Shown: positions 1 to 8,083 of the stretch, in pieces | How the letters are laid out: every line of letters begins with the position of its first letter | How positions within the stretch are numbered: the stretch's first letter is position 1 | Notes under the pieces: model-generated | The model's database searches: none | Seen by the model: only the letters and a program-made list of their open reading frames with translations | What the model was told of the DNA's origin: nothing | Made by a program: the position numbers and the translations under genes | Assembly: GCA_913046365.1 (NCBI GenBank) | Contig: CAJWRM010000028.1 | Location: 1-33,449, forward strand | Direction: 5' to 3' | Length of the DNA stretch: 33,449 bases | Source: an uncultured Flavobacteriales bacterium | GTDB lineage: Bacteria > Bacteroidota > Bacteroidia > Flavobacteriales_D > Crocinitomicaceae

Positions 1-131
1 AAATCTTCAGTTTCATCATGGCTGTATCGCTTTAGGTCAGACTCAATGGTCTTGCATCGTGTCCCCAATAGATCTGAAAAGAAAAGAATATCATCTGCTG
101 AGATTTCCTTAAATGATTTTGTCTTGCCCAT
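1..131 (-). CDS. FAD-linked oxidase (FAD-binding oxidoreductase), N-terminal fragment
   Basis: Reading the minus strand from the ATG at 131 gives an open frame of 43 codons that leaves the window. It begins MGKTKSFKEISADDI and continues through a segment ending KRYSHDETED. The motif YxHDETED just after a short helical lead is what I know from the N-termini of GlcD/D-lactate-type FAD-binding oxidases of Bacteroidota, where the FAD-binding (PP-loop type) domain follows. Only the lead-in is visible, so no catalytic or FAD-binding residues can be checked. The gene is divergent from the thiolase at 210, with 78 bp between the start codons. A perfect TAnnTTTG -7 element on the minus strand (139-146, CAAAAGTA on plus) sits very close to the start and would give an almost leaderless transcript. 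The call rests on one short motif. Confidence 0.55.
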   Translation of the reverse strand, partial: MGKTKSFKEISADDILFFSDLLGTRCKTIESDLKRYSHDETED

Positions 132-209
132 AACTATTCAAAAGTAACAATATCCCCATATTTGATACTGTATTCACCTAAAATTGTAATTTTATATTAA
201 AACAGATTC

Positions 210-1418
210 ATGAAAAAACAAGCCTATATTATTGATGGAATTCGAACGGCCATTGGCAACTTTGGAGGGACGCTTTCGCCTGTTCGTGCGGACGATTTAG
301 CGGCTCATGCAATAAAGGGACTTATGGATCGAAATCCTGGTCTCGATTTCTCAAAGATTGAAGATGTAATTATGGGTTGTGCAAACCAAGCCGGTGAGGA
401 CAATAGAAACGTTGCTCGAATGGCAGGTCTATTGGCTGGATTACCTCCATCAGTTCCAGGAGAAACAGTTAACCGTTTATGCGCTTCCGGAATGGCCGCT
501 GTTATTCACGCGAGTCGAGCTATTGAATCTGATTCCGGTGATTTATTTATTGCTGGCGGTGTTGAACACATGACACGAGGGCCATGGGTAATTTCTAAAA
601 CCTCGAAAGCTTTCGGCAGAGACGCGCAAATGTATGATTCATCCTTTGGGTGGCGCTTTGTGAATCCAAAGCTTCATGACGCCTATGGCACGGATGGAAT
701 GGGGGTAACAGCAGAGAATTTAGTTGAGAAGTATAGTATTAGTCGATCCGATCAAGATGCTTTTGCTTTATGGTCACAGCAGAAAACGAAGTTGGCACAA
801 GAGGCCGGTTTTTTTACAGATGAGATTGTACCTGTTGAAATTCCGCGAAGAAAAATGGATCCAATTGTTTTTGATATAGACGAATTCCCTCGGGGCAATT
901 CGACGATGGAGAGTCTAGGTGGGCTAAGAGCTGCATTCAAAAAAGACGGAAGTGTGAGCGCTGGAAATTCTTCTGGACTGAACGATGGTGCTGCGGCTTT
1001 ATTAATCGCTTCTAATGAGGCAATTGAAGCAAATGATTTAAAACCTTTGGCAAGAGTGGTTTCTTCTGCTGTGGCAGGAGTAGAACCTCGAATAATGGGC
1101 ATTGGACCTGTCGCTGCTTCAAATAAGGCATTAGAAAGAGCTGGTTTAAGTTTAGATGATATGGATGTACTTGAGCTGAATGAAGCTTTTTCAGCGCAGG
1201 TGTTGGCATGTACAAGAGCTCTTGGAATAGCAGATGATGATCCGAGAATTAATCCAAATGGAGGTGCTATATCTCTTGGCCATCCACTTGGTATGTCGGG
1301 ATCTAGAATTTTACTTACAGCTGCAAGACAACTAAATAGGACAAACAAGCGTTATGCTCTTGTAACGATGTGCATTGGCGTTGGTCAGGGTTACGCCACC
1401 ATATTAGAAAAAGCGTGA
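210..1418 (+). CDS. Acetyl-CoA C-acyltransferase, 3-oxoadipyl-CoA thiolase-like (PcaF/PaaJ type)
   Basis: 402-residue thiolase of normal family length. The nucleophilic cysteine lies in NRLCASGM (Cys91). The GHP histidine is in LGHPLGMSG (His358) and the second catalytic cysteine is in TMCIGVGQG (Cys388), so the active site is complete. The stretch GCANQAGEDNRNVARMA, the segment FGWRFVNP around residue 150 and AGVEPRIMGIGP near residue 290 follow E. coli PaaJ and Pseudomonas PcaF more closely than the general FadA or AtoB thiolases. Those enzymes cleave 3-oxoadipyl-CoA to succinyl-CoA and acetyl-CoA at the end of aromatic catabolism. No other paa, pca or beta-oxidation gene is in the window, so a role as a general fatty-acid or acetoacetyl-CoA thiolase remains possible. 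Cytoplasmic. Its stop codon overlaps the start of the next gene by four bases (GTGA). Confidence 0.85.
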   Translation: MKKQAYIIDGIRTAIGNFGGTLSPVRADDLAAHAIKGLMDRNPGLDFSKIEDVIMGCANQAGEDNRNVARMAGLLAGLPPSVPGETVNRLCASGMAAVIHASRAIESDSGDLFIAGGVEHMTRGPWVISKTSKAFGRDAQMYDSSFGWRFVNPKLHDAYGTDGMGVTAENLVEKYSISRSDQDAFALWSQQKTKLAQEAGFFTDEIVPVEIPRRKMDPIVFDIDEFPRGNSTMESLGGLRAAFKKDGSVSAGNSSGLNDGAAALLIASNEAIEANDLKPLARVVSSAVAGVEPRIMGIGPVAASNKALERAGLSLDDMDVLELNEAFSAQVLACTRALGIADDDPRINPNGGAISLGHPLGMSGSRILLTAARQLNRTNKRYALVTMCIGVGQGYATILEKA

Positions 1419-3034
1419 ATCAAATAAAGCTATTTTATATTTTTTCTTTTTTGCTTTTAATGAGCTGTGTTCTTTCATGTAGAAAAAAAAATACTGAATG
1501 GAACTCAGATTGGGTTCTACCCCTCGCAAAGGATACAATCAGTTTATTGAATTATCACAATGATAGTACCTTAGACAATAGCAACTTTCAGTATTATGTT
1601 GATTTTAAAAGAACGATTTTAGATACCTACATTAGTGATTATCTTGAGCTTCCTGATACAACCATTCATCAAACCTATTCTCCATCAATAGGTATCGGTA
1701 ATATCCCGGCGGGCTTTACCTTTTATAACTCTGTGGAAACGCATGATCTAAGTATTCCTGATGTTGAATTAAAAAAGGCAATTGTGTCAAGCGGAAGTAT
1801 TAAATTATCGGTTTACAATCCAATATCTACAAGTGCATACTATACGATTTCAATGCCAGGCGTAACCTTGAATGGTGTTGATTTTGAGCAAACCTTTTTT
1901 GTAGGAGCAGGGACGCAAGAAAATCCAACTGAAGGCGAAGCATTGATTTCATTGGATGGTTATGAACTCGATTTGCAGGGAACTGGTGTTATGGGGTCAT
2001 CGAATCTTTCGGCCTTCAATATACTTCAAACCTCATTTTCGATTATGACAGATCCAGAAGGGGAGAGCTCAAGTTTATCTACCTCAGATGTTTTTGAGTT
2101 TGACGCAAAATTCGAAAATATTAAAATTGCATATGCTCAAGGCTATTTTGGCGCATTGTCTTTTTCTGATACAGCGGAAGTTACTATTCCATATCTTGAC
2201 CAAATAATATCGGGTTCTATATCATTGAATGACATTCCATTGACATTTTCAATTGAAAATGGTGCGAAAATACCGGCGTCGGCAACTTTAACCCTTTTGG
2301 AGAATACAAATACAGGTCAGAATACAGTTGGTTTGCTTTCAAGTCAGCTGAATACGGAACATCTTATTGGTCCAGCAACAGGGGCTTGGTCTAGTTTAAT
2401 CCCAAGTATCTCATCAATTATCTTTGATTCAGACAATAGTAACCTTGGAAGCTATATTGGAAATTTAGGCTATACGCACAGGATAGGTTATAATATGAAA
2501 ATGAATCCACTAGGCACTTCAACAGGCTCTTACAATGAGATTTTCCCGAATAGTAAGGTAAAAGTTGATTTGACATCTCAGTTTCCTCTTGCGATCGGGG
2601 TAAATGGTCTGACTTTTTCTGATACTGTCTCGTTTTCTTTGAATACTACACAGCTAAATGATTTAATAAATACGGAAACGATGGAATTGCATATTCGTTC
2701 TACCAACGCTTTCCCCTTGCAAGGAGAAATTTCTATTGAGTTTTTAGATGACGGAAATAATCTTCTTCATAGTATACCCAAAGAACTGATTTTACGCTCT
2801 GCTTTGGATGGCATGCCAGATCCTTCTGATAATCTTTATAAGGCTTCAAATAAGTCTGTTATATTAATGGGTAATGAGCTTGTAGCACATTTACCGAATA
2901 CTAAGTCTATTGTGATCAAAGCACACATGCAAACATCTGACGCCTCGCAGTCATCTCCTGCAGCGATTCCAAGTAATGCTTTTGTTTATTTTGAGTCATT
3001 TTTGAAGCTAACCACGAAAAACGTGTTGCCATGA
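1415..3034 (+). CDS. Surface lipoprotein of unknown function, partner of the DUF5723 protein
   Basis: About 539 residues if translation starts at the GTG at 1415, which overlaps the thiolase stop as GTGA. I prefer this start because it gives a clean signal peptide: a short charged lead, a hydrophobic core (LFYIFSFLLL) and a lipobox cysteine at residue 18 or 22 (MSCVLSC). The in-frame ATG at 1370 would lie inside the thiolase with a charged, non-signal N-terminus, and the ATG at 1460 would cut off the hydrophobic core. After the cysteine comes a segment with WNSDWVLPLAKD, then a beta-rich, Ser/Thr/Asn-rich body with motifs such as LNGVDF and LDGYELDLQGTG. From memory this resembles a family of 500-600 residue Bacteroidota lipoproteins usually encoded just upstream of a DUF5723 protein, which is the arrangement here. 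No enzyme motif seen. It overlaps the next gene by four bases, so coupled translation is likely. Confidence 0.72.
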   Translation: MNQIKLFYIFSFLLLMSCVLSCRKKNTEWNSDWVLPLAKDTISLLNYHNDSTLDNSNFQYYVDFKRTILDTYISDYLELPDTTIHQTYSPSIGIGNIPAGFTFYNSVETHDLSIPDVELKKAIVSSGSIKLSVYNPISTSAYYTISMPGVTLNGVDFEQTFFVGAGTQENPTEGEALISLDGYELDLQGTGVMGSSNLSAFNILQTSFSIMTDPEGESSSLSTSDVFEFDAKFENIKIAYAQGYFGALSFSDTAEVTIPYLDQIISGSISLNDIPLTFSIENGAKIPASATLTLLENTNTGQNTVGLLSSQLNTEHLIGPATGAWSSLIPSISSIIFDSDNSNLGSYIGNLGYTHRIGYNMKMNPLGTSTGSYNEIFPNSKVKVDLTSQFPLAIGVNGLTFSDTVSFSLNTTQLNDLINTETMELHIRSTNAFPLQGEISIEFLDDGNNLLHSIPKELILRSALDGMPDPSDNLYKASNKSVILMGNELVAHLPNTKSIVIKAHMQTSDASQSSPAAIPSNAFVYFESFLKLTTKNVLP

Positions 3035-4248
3035 AAAGATGTTTGTTCGCATTACTATTATCTATCCTCTGTTGGGAAAATGTATTGTGTCAATTTATGA
3101 TTCCTATTCAGCAGGATACAGCTCTTTTTCAAAAGAATCATGAGCTTGTTTTTTCGGGTATCGCGGACTATCAATCTACATCAATCGGAAAAGATATCAC
3201 CAAAAGTTTTTTTTATGGTGGATTCATTAATGATGGTATGAAAGGCCAAACCAGTGCAAGGCAGCAGCTCATCAATCGATTTGGTATCGATCTCAATAGT
3301 GAAATTGAATACAGAAATCATACGAGTAAAATATTTAAAGATTCAACCAAAGGTTTTCTTTTGAAATATGGTATTTATAATTTTTCTGCAATCGAGTACG
3401 CCGAAGATGTATTTGATTTACTTTTTTATGGAAACTCTGCCTTCATTGGGGACACTGCATTTTTAACAGGTAGTAGATTTGATTCTTATACTTTTCAAAA
3501 GATAGGTTTTGGCTGGTTTGATAAGTACTCAAAGTCGAGCTTTACTTTAAATGCAATCGGTGTGCACAATATTATTTCAGGCCGCATAGAAAACGGATCC
3601 CTTTACCAAAGTGCATCCATTGACAGTATTGGTTTGTCCTTAGATGCCAAATACAATCAAAGTAATTCAAATGCCTTTTGTGGTTTTGGGTTAGCCGTTG
3701 ATGTTGATTATCGATTTGATATGCCCAAGAATAAGAATGAAAAGATCTATTTCCAGCTATTGATGCGTAATCTTGGTGTAGTCTGTCTCCCTAAAGTCCG
3801 TTCATATTCAATTAATAGCAACGTTAATTATGATGCTTATTCCATTGATGACCTAATGAATGCATCAACTATTTTTAACGATACAGAAGGGACACTAGGT
3901 TCATTTTCAGATTCTTCCTCTTCAGGTACTGATTGGAAGCTGCTCCCTGCATTATTTCAGTTCACAAAACTTGTCGATCGCAGCTCAATGCGAAAGCTTC
4001 AAGGTTTTTATGGAGCTCGCGCATATTTGTCCTCCTCCTTCATGCCAATGTTCTTTTCAGGAATGGATTATCATCCCGTTAAATGGTATCGCATTGGTTT
4101 ACAAGCTAGCTATGGTGGGTTTTCTAACCTGCGTTGGGGAATGTATTCCGCTTTAAAATTCGATCGTTTTAGTCTTGGTTTGGCATCAGAAAACCTTTTT
4201 AGTAAAACCGGTGAGTCTATAATTTTAAGAATATCATGTCTGTTTTAA
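3031..4248 (+). CDS. DUF5723 family outer-membrane beta-barrel protein
   Basis: 405 residues with a signal peptide (MKRCLFALLLSILCW, cleavage probably after the LCQ around residue 21). The body is made of alternating hydrophobic/polar strands and ends in a phenylalanine (RISCLF), as expected of an outer-membrane barrel. Features I associate with DUF5723 are an N-terminal glycine-rich strand, the segment GGFINDGMKG, and the central pattern DVFDLLFYGNSAFIG followed by a long run of paired strands (SLGLASENLF near the end). The biochemical role of this family is not established. It starts inside the upstream lipoprotein gene (ATGA overlap) and overlaps the downstream T9SS gene by 13 bases. The three therefore probably form one transcript and may act together at the outer membrane. 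Confidence 0.75.
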   Translation: MKRCLFALLLSILCWENVLCQFMIPIQQDTALFQKNHELVFSGIADYQSTSIGKDITKSFFYGGFINDGMKGQTSARQQLINRFGIDLNSEIEYRNHTSKIFKDSTKGFLLKYGIYNFSAIEYAEDVFDLLFYGNSAFIGDTAFLTGSRFDSYTFQKIGFGWFDKYSKSSFTLNAIGVHNIISGRIENGSLYQSASIDSIGLSLDAKYNQSNSNAFCGFGLAVDVDYRFDMPKNKNEKIYFQLLMRNLGVVCLPKVRSYSINSNVNYDAYSIDDLMNASTIFNDTEGTLGSFSDSSSSGTDWKLLPALFQFTKLVDRSSMRKLQGFYGARAYLSSSFMPMFFSGMDYHPVKWYRIGLQASYGGFSNLRWGMYSALKFDRFSLGLASENLFSKTGESIILRISCLF

Positions 4249-5702
4249 AGTATGTTTTATGTTTTGGCGCCCTGTACCTTTGCTCTTTGGTTTTTGGTCA
4301 GTCCACCTTTTATAAAGTATACTCCGGTTTAGGGTATGATGTGGGTAAGGGTGTTGCTGAGCTACCGGATTCCTCTTTTGTTGTAACAGGATCAAGTACG
4401 AGCTGGGAAGGAAGCAGTCAAGTTTATTTTATGAAGATTGACAGTGCGGGAACACGACAATGGACGAAGCATTATGGAGGTCAGGAGTCGGATGGTGCAT
4501 CAAGAGTACTTTTTAATTCAGATTTAGGTTTGTATGCTATCGGTTATACGAATTCCATTGGTTCAGGAGATTATAATGGTTTGGTAGTGAAAACCGATCC
4601 AAATGGAAACGAAGATTGGCAAAAAAGCTATGGTGAACCAACTTCCTGGGAGTTTTTAAATGATGCAGTATTTGTTCGAGATTCATCCATTATTATGGTT
4701 GGTAGTAGTCAAAATCTGAATGATGGAGACAATGATGTTTATATGCTTCGTATTGATTCTGACGGGGATACATTATGGACAAAAAAAATTTCCAATCAAG
4801 GATTGGATTATGCAACGAGTGTAGTAGGTGTCCAGGATAGCTTATTTATTGTTAGTGGAGCTTTTTATTGTGAAGATTCTCTTTCTCAAAAAGGATTCGT
4901 AATGAAAATTAATGAGGAGGGAGAAGTATTATGGAAAGATACCCTTGGAAATTATTCGGGTGCTTACACTATAGAGGACGTGACTGTAAGTACGGATAAA
5001 ATAAATGCTGTAGGAGCAAGAATTGTGAGTGAATCAAATCATGACAGCTATTTGTTAAAGTTAGATTTTGATGGTTCTATAATACTTGAAGAAACTGAAA
5101 ATGATCCAAATGGGGAAACGGATGTGATTATGGATGAAATTACTTTTGTTCAAAACCTGAATGTAAACGTTCTAGGCTTCCGAGTCGTTAATGCTTTTAC
5201 GCTTCAAGACAATTATGATGCAAATGTTGCCTATTTTAATGAGCCTTCGCTATTGTGGCTTAATAACTTCACGTCAATTAATTATTTAGGTCTCGATGAA
5301 GTCAATCATTTACTACCCACTTCTGACGGAGGTTTTATTGCAGTAGGCCAGACAACATATCCAATTAGTGGCGGGAGCAATATATTCGTTCTAAAAGCAG
5401 GGCCAACGGGGGGACTTCCCAACACTGGTGAATACTATACGATTGATACACTTGTTGGTCTACCGATTAATGATGAAGAAAATTCAGCTCAAATACACAT
5501 GCACCCTAATCCGACCACTGGAGAGTTTGTATTTGATTATGAGGGAGGGATTGAAATGGATCTAAAGCTATACAATAGTCATGGCGTATTGGTCTACTTT
5601 ACTCAGATTAGCTCGGGTGAGCCTCACGATATTTCGATGCTTAGCAGCGGTTTTTATTATGCCGCATTAGGTGAGAAAGTATTTAAACTCGTTAAGCTTT
5701 AG
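4236..5702 (+). CDS. Secreted repeat protein with T9SS type A C-terminal sorting domain
   Basis: 488 residues. There is a signal peptide (MSVLKYVLCFGALYLCSLVFG) and then at least four repeats of about 50 residues with the recurring pattern K-x-D-x-x-G-x-x-x-W-x-K-x-Y/I-x-G (FMKIDSAGTRQWTKHYGG, VVKTDPNGNEDWQKSYGE, MLRIDSDGDTLWTKKI, VMKINEEGEVLWKDTLG). Each repeat is followed by a hydrophobic VVTGSS-like strand, suggesting a beta-propeller. The last 75 residues carry a T9SS sorting domain: HPNPTTGEF, then LKLYNSHG, then SSGFYYA and a basic tail FKLVKL. The cargo is presumably exported by Sec and then T9SS to the cell surface or medium. It overlaps the DUF5723 gene by 13 bases and its 3' end overlaps the convergent proline dehydrogenase gene by 11 bases, with no terminator hairpin between them. 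No catalytic motif recognised. Confidence 0.8.
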   Translation: MSVLKYVLCFGALYLCSLVFGQSTFYKVYSGLGYDVGKGVAELPDSSFVVTGSSTSWEGSSQVYFMKIDSAGTRQWTKHYGGQESDGASRVLFNSDLGLYAIGYTNSIGSGDYNGLVVKTDPNGNEDWQKSYGEPTSWEFLNDAVFVRDSSIIMVGSSQNLNDGDNDVYMLRIDSDGDTLWTKKISNQGLDYATSVVGVQDSLFIVSGAFYCEDSLSQKGFVMKINEEGEVLWKDTLGNYSGAYTIEDVTVSTDKINAVGARIVSESNHDSYLLKLDFDGSIILEETENDPNGETDVIMDEITFVQNLNVNVLGFRVVNAFTLQDNYDANVAYFNEPSLLWLNNFTSINYLGLDEVNHLLPTSDGGFIAVGQTTYPISGGSNIFVLKAGPTGGLPNTGEYYTIDTLVGLPINDEENSAQIHMHPNPTTGEFVFDYEGGIEMDLKLYNSHGVLVYFTQISSGEPHDISMLSSGFYYAALGEKVFKLVKL

Positions 5703-6867
5703 CTTTTTTTCTGCGATTTTTTTCGGTAACAATTAGACCTAATTCTCTTCCTGTTTGCCCGGCCACAGATGTGTTTTCATCGGCCCGCCTCAACAAGTAG
5801 GGCATCACTTCTTTTACAGGTCCGAAAGGAACATATTTTGCAACGTTGAATCCTTCATTTGAAAGATTAAATGATATATGATCACTCATTCCTAATAGCT
5901 GTGCAAAGTAAACACGCGAGTCTCCTTTTTGTATTCCGTATTTCTCCAAATGCTTGGCAAGCTGCATTGAGCTTTCTTCATTATGTGTCCCGGCAACCAA
6001 TGTGAATTGCTTTATGTTTTCTAGGATGAAATCCTGTGCAGCATTATAATCATTATCGGTTGCTTTTTTATTGATTTGAATAGGAGAGGGGTAGTTCATC
6101 TCTAAAGCCCGTTCTCTTTCTTTTTCCATGTAGGCACCTCTCACAAGTTTCACACCGTAATTAACATTATGATTCAATGCCTGCTTCAGGCAAGTTTTAA
6201 GGAAGTTCAATCGGTCATGACGATACATCTGAATTGTATTATAGACAATCGTTTTCTCTGTATTAAACAAGCACATCATTTCAAATGCCCAGGTATCGAT
6301 AATATCTTGCACCCAGCTTTCTTCGGCATCTATAAATACGGGGACATTCAGCTCGTGTGCAGTTTTACAAATTTTTAAAATACGTGCTTCTATTTTTGAA
6401 AGCTCTTCGGTTTCAGATGAGTTGAGTTGCTTGTCCTTTTGGCTCGCTTTTTCAAGAAGGCTAAACTTACTGATCCCAGTGATTTTAAATACGGCAAAAG
6501 GTATGTTTTTTTCCGTATTGGCTTTTTTAATTGTATCTATAATGATATCAGTAGTTTTGTCAAAATCATCCTCATTCGTTTTTCCTTCAACGGAGTAGTC
6601 TAAAATAGTACCAATACCCTGACTTCCAAGTGATTCAATTGTGGGGGTGCATTCTGAAATTGTTTCTCCACCACAGAATTGTTTGAAAATCGTTTTCTTC
6701 ACAATAAAATTAACTGGTAGCCTAAGCTTTAGCGCAAACAGCATCAAGCCTTTACCGATTTTGACAATAATCGGAGAACTAATGACCTTGAAGAGCACAT
6801 AGGCTCTATTTAAATCAAGATTAGATTTTAACTTAAAAGCAATTTTAGTATTCTCGAAATTTAGCAC
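5692..6867 (-). CDS. Proline dehydrogenase
   Basis: 391 residues, the usual size of stand-alone Bacteroidota proline dehydrogenases, which lack the P5C dehydrogenase half of PutA. It oxidises proline to 1-pyrroline-5-carboxylate with FAD, passing electrons to the quinone pool at the inner membrane face. Conserved barrel motifs are FIDAEESWVQ, VKLVRGAYMEKER, AGTHNEESS, FAQLLGMSDH and, near the C-terminus, PYLLRRADENTSV. The paired arginines in the last motif bind the substrate carboxylate in characterised PRODH enzymes. There is an N-terminal helical extension of about 90 residues before the barrel. The gene is divergent from aroB with 78 bp between starts. A plus-strand CAAAAATA at 6872-6879 reads as a perfect -7 element (TAnnTTTG) on its own strand, giving a near-leaderless message. 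Its P5C dehydrogenase partner is not in the window. Confidence 0.93.
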   Translation of the reverse strand: MLNFENTKIAFKLKSNLDLNRAYVLFKVISSPIIVKIGKGLMLFALKLRLPVNFIVKKTIFKQFCGGETISECTPTIESLGSQGIGTILDYSVEGKTNEDDFDKTTDIIIDTIKKANTEKNIPFAVFKITGISKFSLLEKASQKDKQLNSSETEELSKIEARILKICKTAHELNVPVFIDAEESWVQDIIDTWAFEMMCLFNTEKTIVYNTIQMYRHDRLNFLKTCLKQALNHNVNYGVKLVRGAYMEKERERALEMNYPSPIQINKKATDNDYNAAQDFILENIKQFTLVAGTHNEESSMQLAKHLEKYGIQKGDSRVYFAQLLGMSDHISFNLSNEGFNVAKYVPFGPVKEVMPYLLRRADENTSVAGQTGRELGLIVTEKNRRKKAKA

Positions 6868-6920
6868 GATGCAAAAATAATGTCTTTTTGTTTATAAGCT
6901 ATTGACGGCTCAATAATCTG

Positions 6921-6928
6921 TATATTTG
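6921..6928 (+). promoter_or_regulatory. Bacteroidota -7 promoter element for aroB
   Basis: TATATTTG matches the Bacteroidota sigma-ABfr -7 consensus TAnnTTTG at all fixed positions and lies 17 bp before the aroB start codon. No TTTG is found at the usual 19-bp spacing upstream, so only the -7 part is supported. A second perfect copy for the opposite strand lies at 6872-6879 in front of proline dehydrogenase. Confidence 0.42.
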
Positions 6929-6945
6929 ATGCTCATTATCTCAAT

Positions 6946-8022
6946 ATGACAAACATTTCAAGTGAAGGCACACAAATTGAAATAGGATCACTTTCCGACT
7001 CTTCCTTGTCGGAGGTATTGGGATTATATAAGGGTAATAATATTATCATTGTTGTAGACGAGAATACACATGACCTTTGTCTTGAGTATCTCATTACATC
7101 ATTTCCTGCTCTTGAAAAATCAGAAATTATTTTACTTCCGAATGGGGAAGAAAATAAAGTAATGGAGGTTTGCATGCAGGTTTGGAATGCTTTTTCTGAG
7201 TATGGTTTTGGTAGAAAAGATTTAGTCCTTAACCTTGGTGGTGGAATGGTTACCGATATGGGAGGGTTTTTAGCATCAGTTTTTAAACGAGGTATGGATT
7301 TCATTCATGTGCCTACAAGTCTTCTGGCTATGGTAGATGCTGCTGTAGGTGGTAAGAATGGAATAGACTTGGGTCCTTATAAAAATCAGCTAGGTACAAT
7401 CATAAAGGCAAAAAACGTTTTTATTGATGCTGCATTTCTTCAAACCCTGCCAGAAAAAGAATTTTATAATGGCTATGCAGAAATGTTGAAATACGGCTTG
7501 GTATATGATGAGGCATTATTCAATGAGCTTTCTAGTTTTAAAACTGAGGATGATTTCAATCGACTTGACATTATTGAGAAATGCGTACAGATAAAAGTAG
7601 ATATATCAGATGGAGACCTTTTCGAAAAAGGAGAGCGTAAGTTGCTGAACTTTGGACATACCTTTGGCCACGCAATTGAGGGCTTTAAGCTCCAGACAGA
7701 ACCGATTTCACATGGTCATGCTGTCGGTATAGGAATGTGTGCAGAATGCTACGTCTCTATGACAAGAGGTCTGCTTTCAAAAGATGATTTTCATAAGATT
7801 CAAGCATTGCTTATCAAAACGTATCCTTTTTTGACTTTTACTGAGGAGTGTATTCAAGCAATTATTTCGCTGATGTATAATGACAAAAAGAATGAAGGTG
7901 GTAAAATATTTTGTGTTTTACTTCAGGCAATAGGGAAAGGAAGCTACCACAACGAATTATCAGAAAAGGAAATTCGAGAGGCTTTGTTACATATATCTTT
8001 GCTATCTGAATCACTGAATTAA
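6946..8022 (+). CDS. aroB: 3-dehydroquinate synthase
   Basis: 358 residues, full length for AroB. The enzyme converts DAHP to 3-dehydroquinate, the second step of the shikimate pathway, using NAD+ and a divalent metal in the cytoplasm. The nucleotide-binding region shows NLGGGMVTDMGGF (residues 96-108), followed by FIHVPTSLLAMVDAAVGGK and the NQLG loop (147-150). Metal ligands expected from characterised AroB are present: Glu179 in GYAEM, His238 in NFGHTFGHAIE and His256 in ISHGHAVGIGM. ATG at 6946 is used because it leaves a short leader after the -7 element at 6921-6928 and no better start exists. It ends just before a bidirectional terminator shared with the convergent S46 peptidase. No other shikimate gene lies next to it, but pabB, a chorismate-using enzyme, is about 6 kb downstream. 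Confidence 0.96.
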   Translation: MTNISSEGTQIEIGSLSDSSLSEVLGLYKGNNIIIVVDENTHDLCLEYLITSFPALEKSEIILLPNGEENKVMEVCMQVWNAFSEYGFGRKDLVLNLGGGMVTDMGGFLASVFKRGMDFIHVPTSLLAMVDAAVGGKNGIDLGPYKNQLGTIIKAKNVFIDAAFLQTLPEKEFYNGYAEMLKYGLVYDEALFNELSSFKTEDDFNRLDIIEKCVQIKVDISDGDLFEKGERKLLNFGHTFGHAIEGFKLQTEPISHGHAVGIGMCAECYVSMTRGLLSKDDFHKIQALLIKTYPFLTFTEECIQAIISLMYNDKKNEGGKIFCVLLQAIGKGSYHNELSEKEIREALLHISLLSESLN

Positions 8023-8043
8023 TCTTCTCAAAACAAAACAAAA

Positions 8044-8066
8044 AAAGCCCCGCAAAGCAGGGCTTT
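8044..8066. terminator. Bidirectional rho-independent terminator between aroB and the S46 peptidase gene
   Basis: AAAGCCC (8044-8050) pairs with GGGCTTT (8060-8066) around an inner GC/GC pair and an AAA loop. A-rich sequence precedes it on plus (8029-8046), so it reads as a hairpin plus U-tract for the minus-strand gene; in the plus direction only TTTGGTT follows. It sits in the 61-bp space between two convergent genes. Confidence 0.75.
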
Positions 8067-8083
8067 GGTTAAGATATTTAGGT

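Noticed and set aside
157-164. CATATTTG as the thiolase promoter
   Set aside because: One mismatch in the -7 box, no -33 at 19 bp and a spacing of 46 bp to the start; too weak to list.
752-1348. 198-codon minus-strand open frame opposite the thiolase gene
   Set aside because: Lies fully antisense to a thiolase with a complete active site; its translation is Ser/Pro-rich and has no recognisable domain.
6936-7304. 122-codon minus-strand frame opposite aroB
   Set aside because: Antisense to the conserved NAD-binding part of AroB, no recognisable features.
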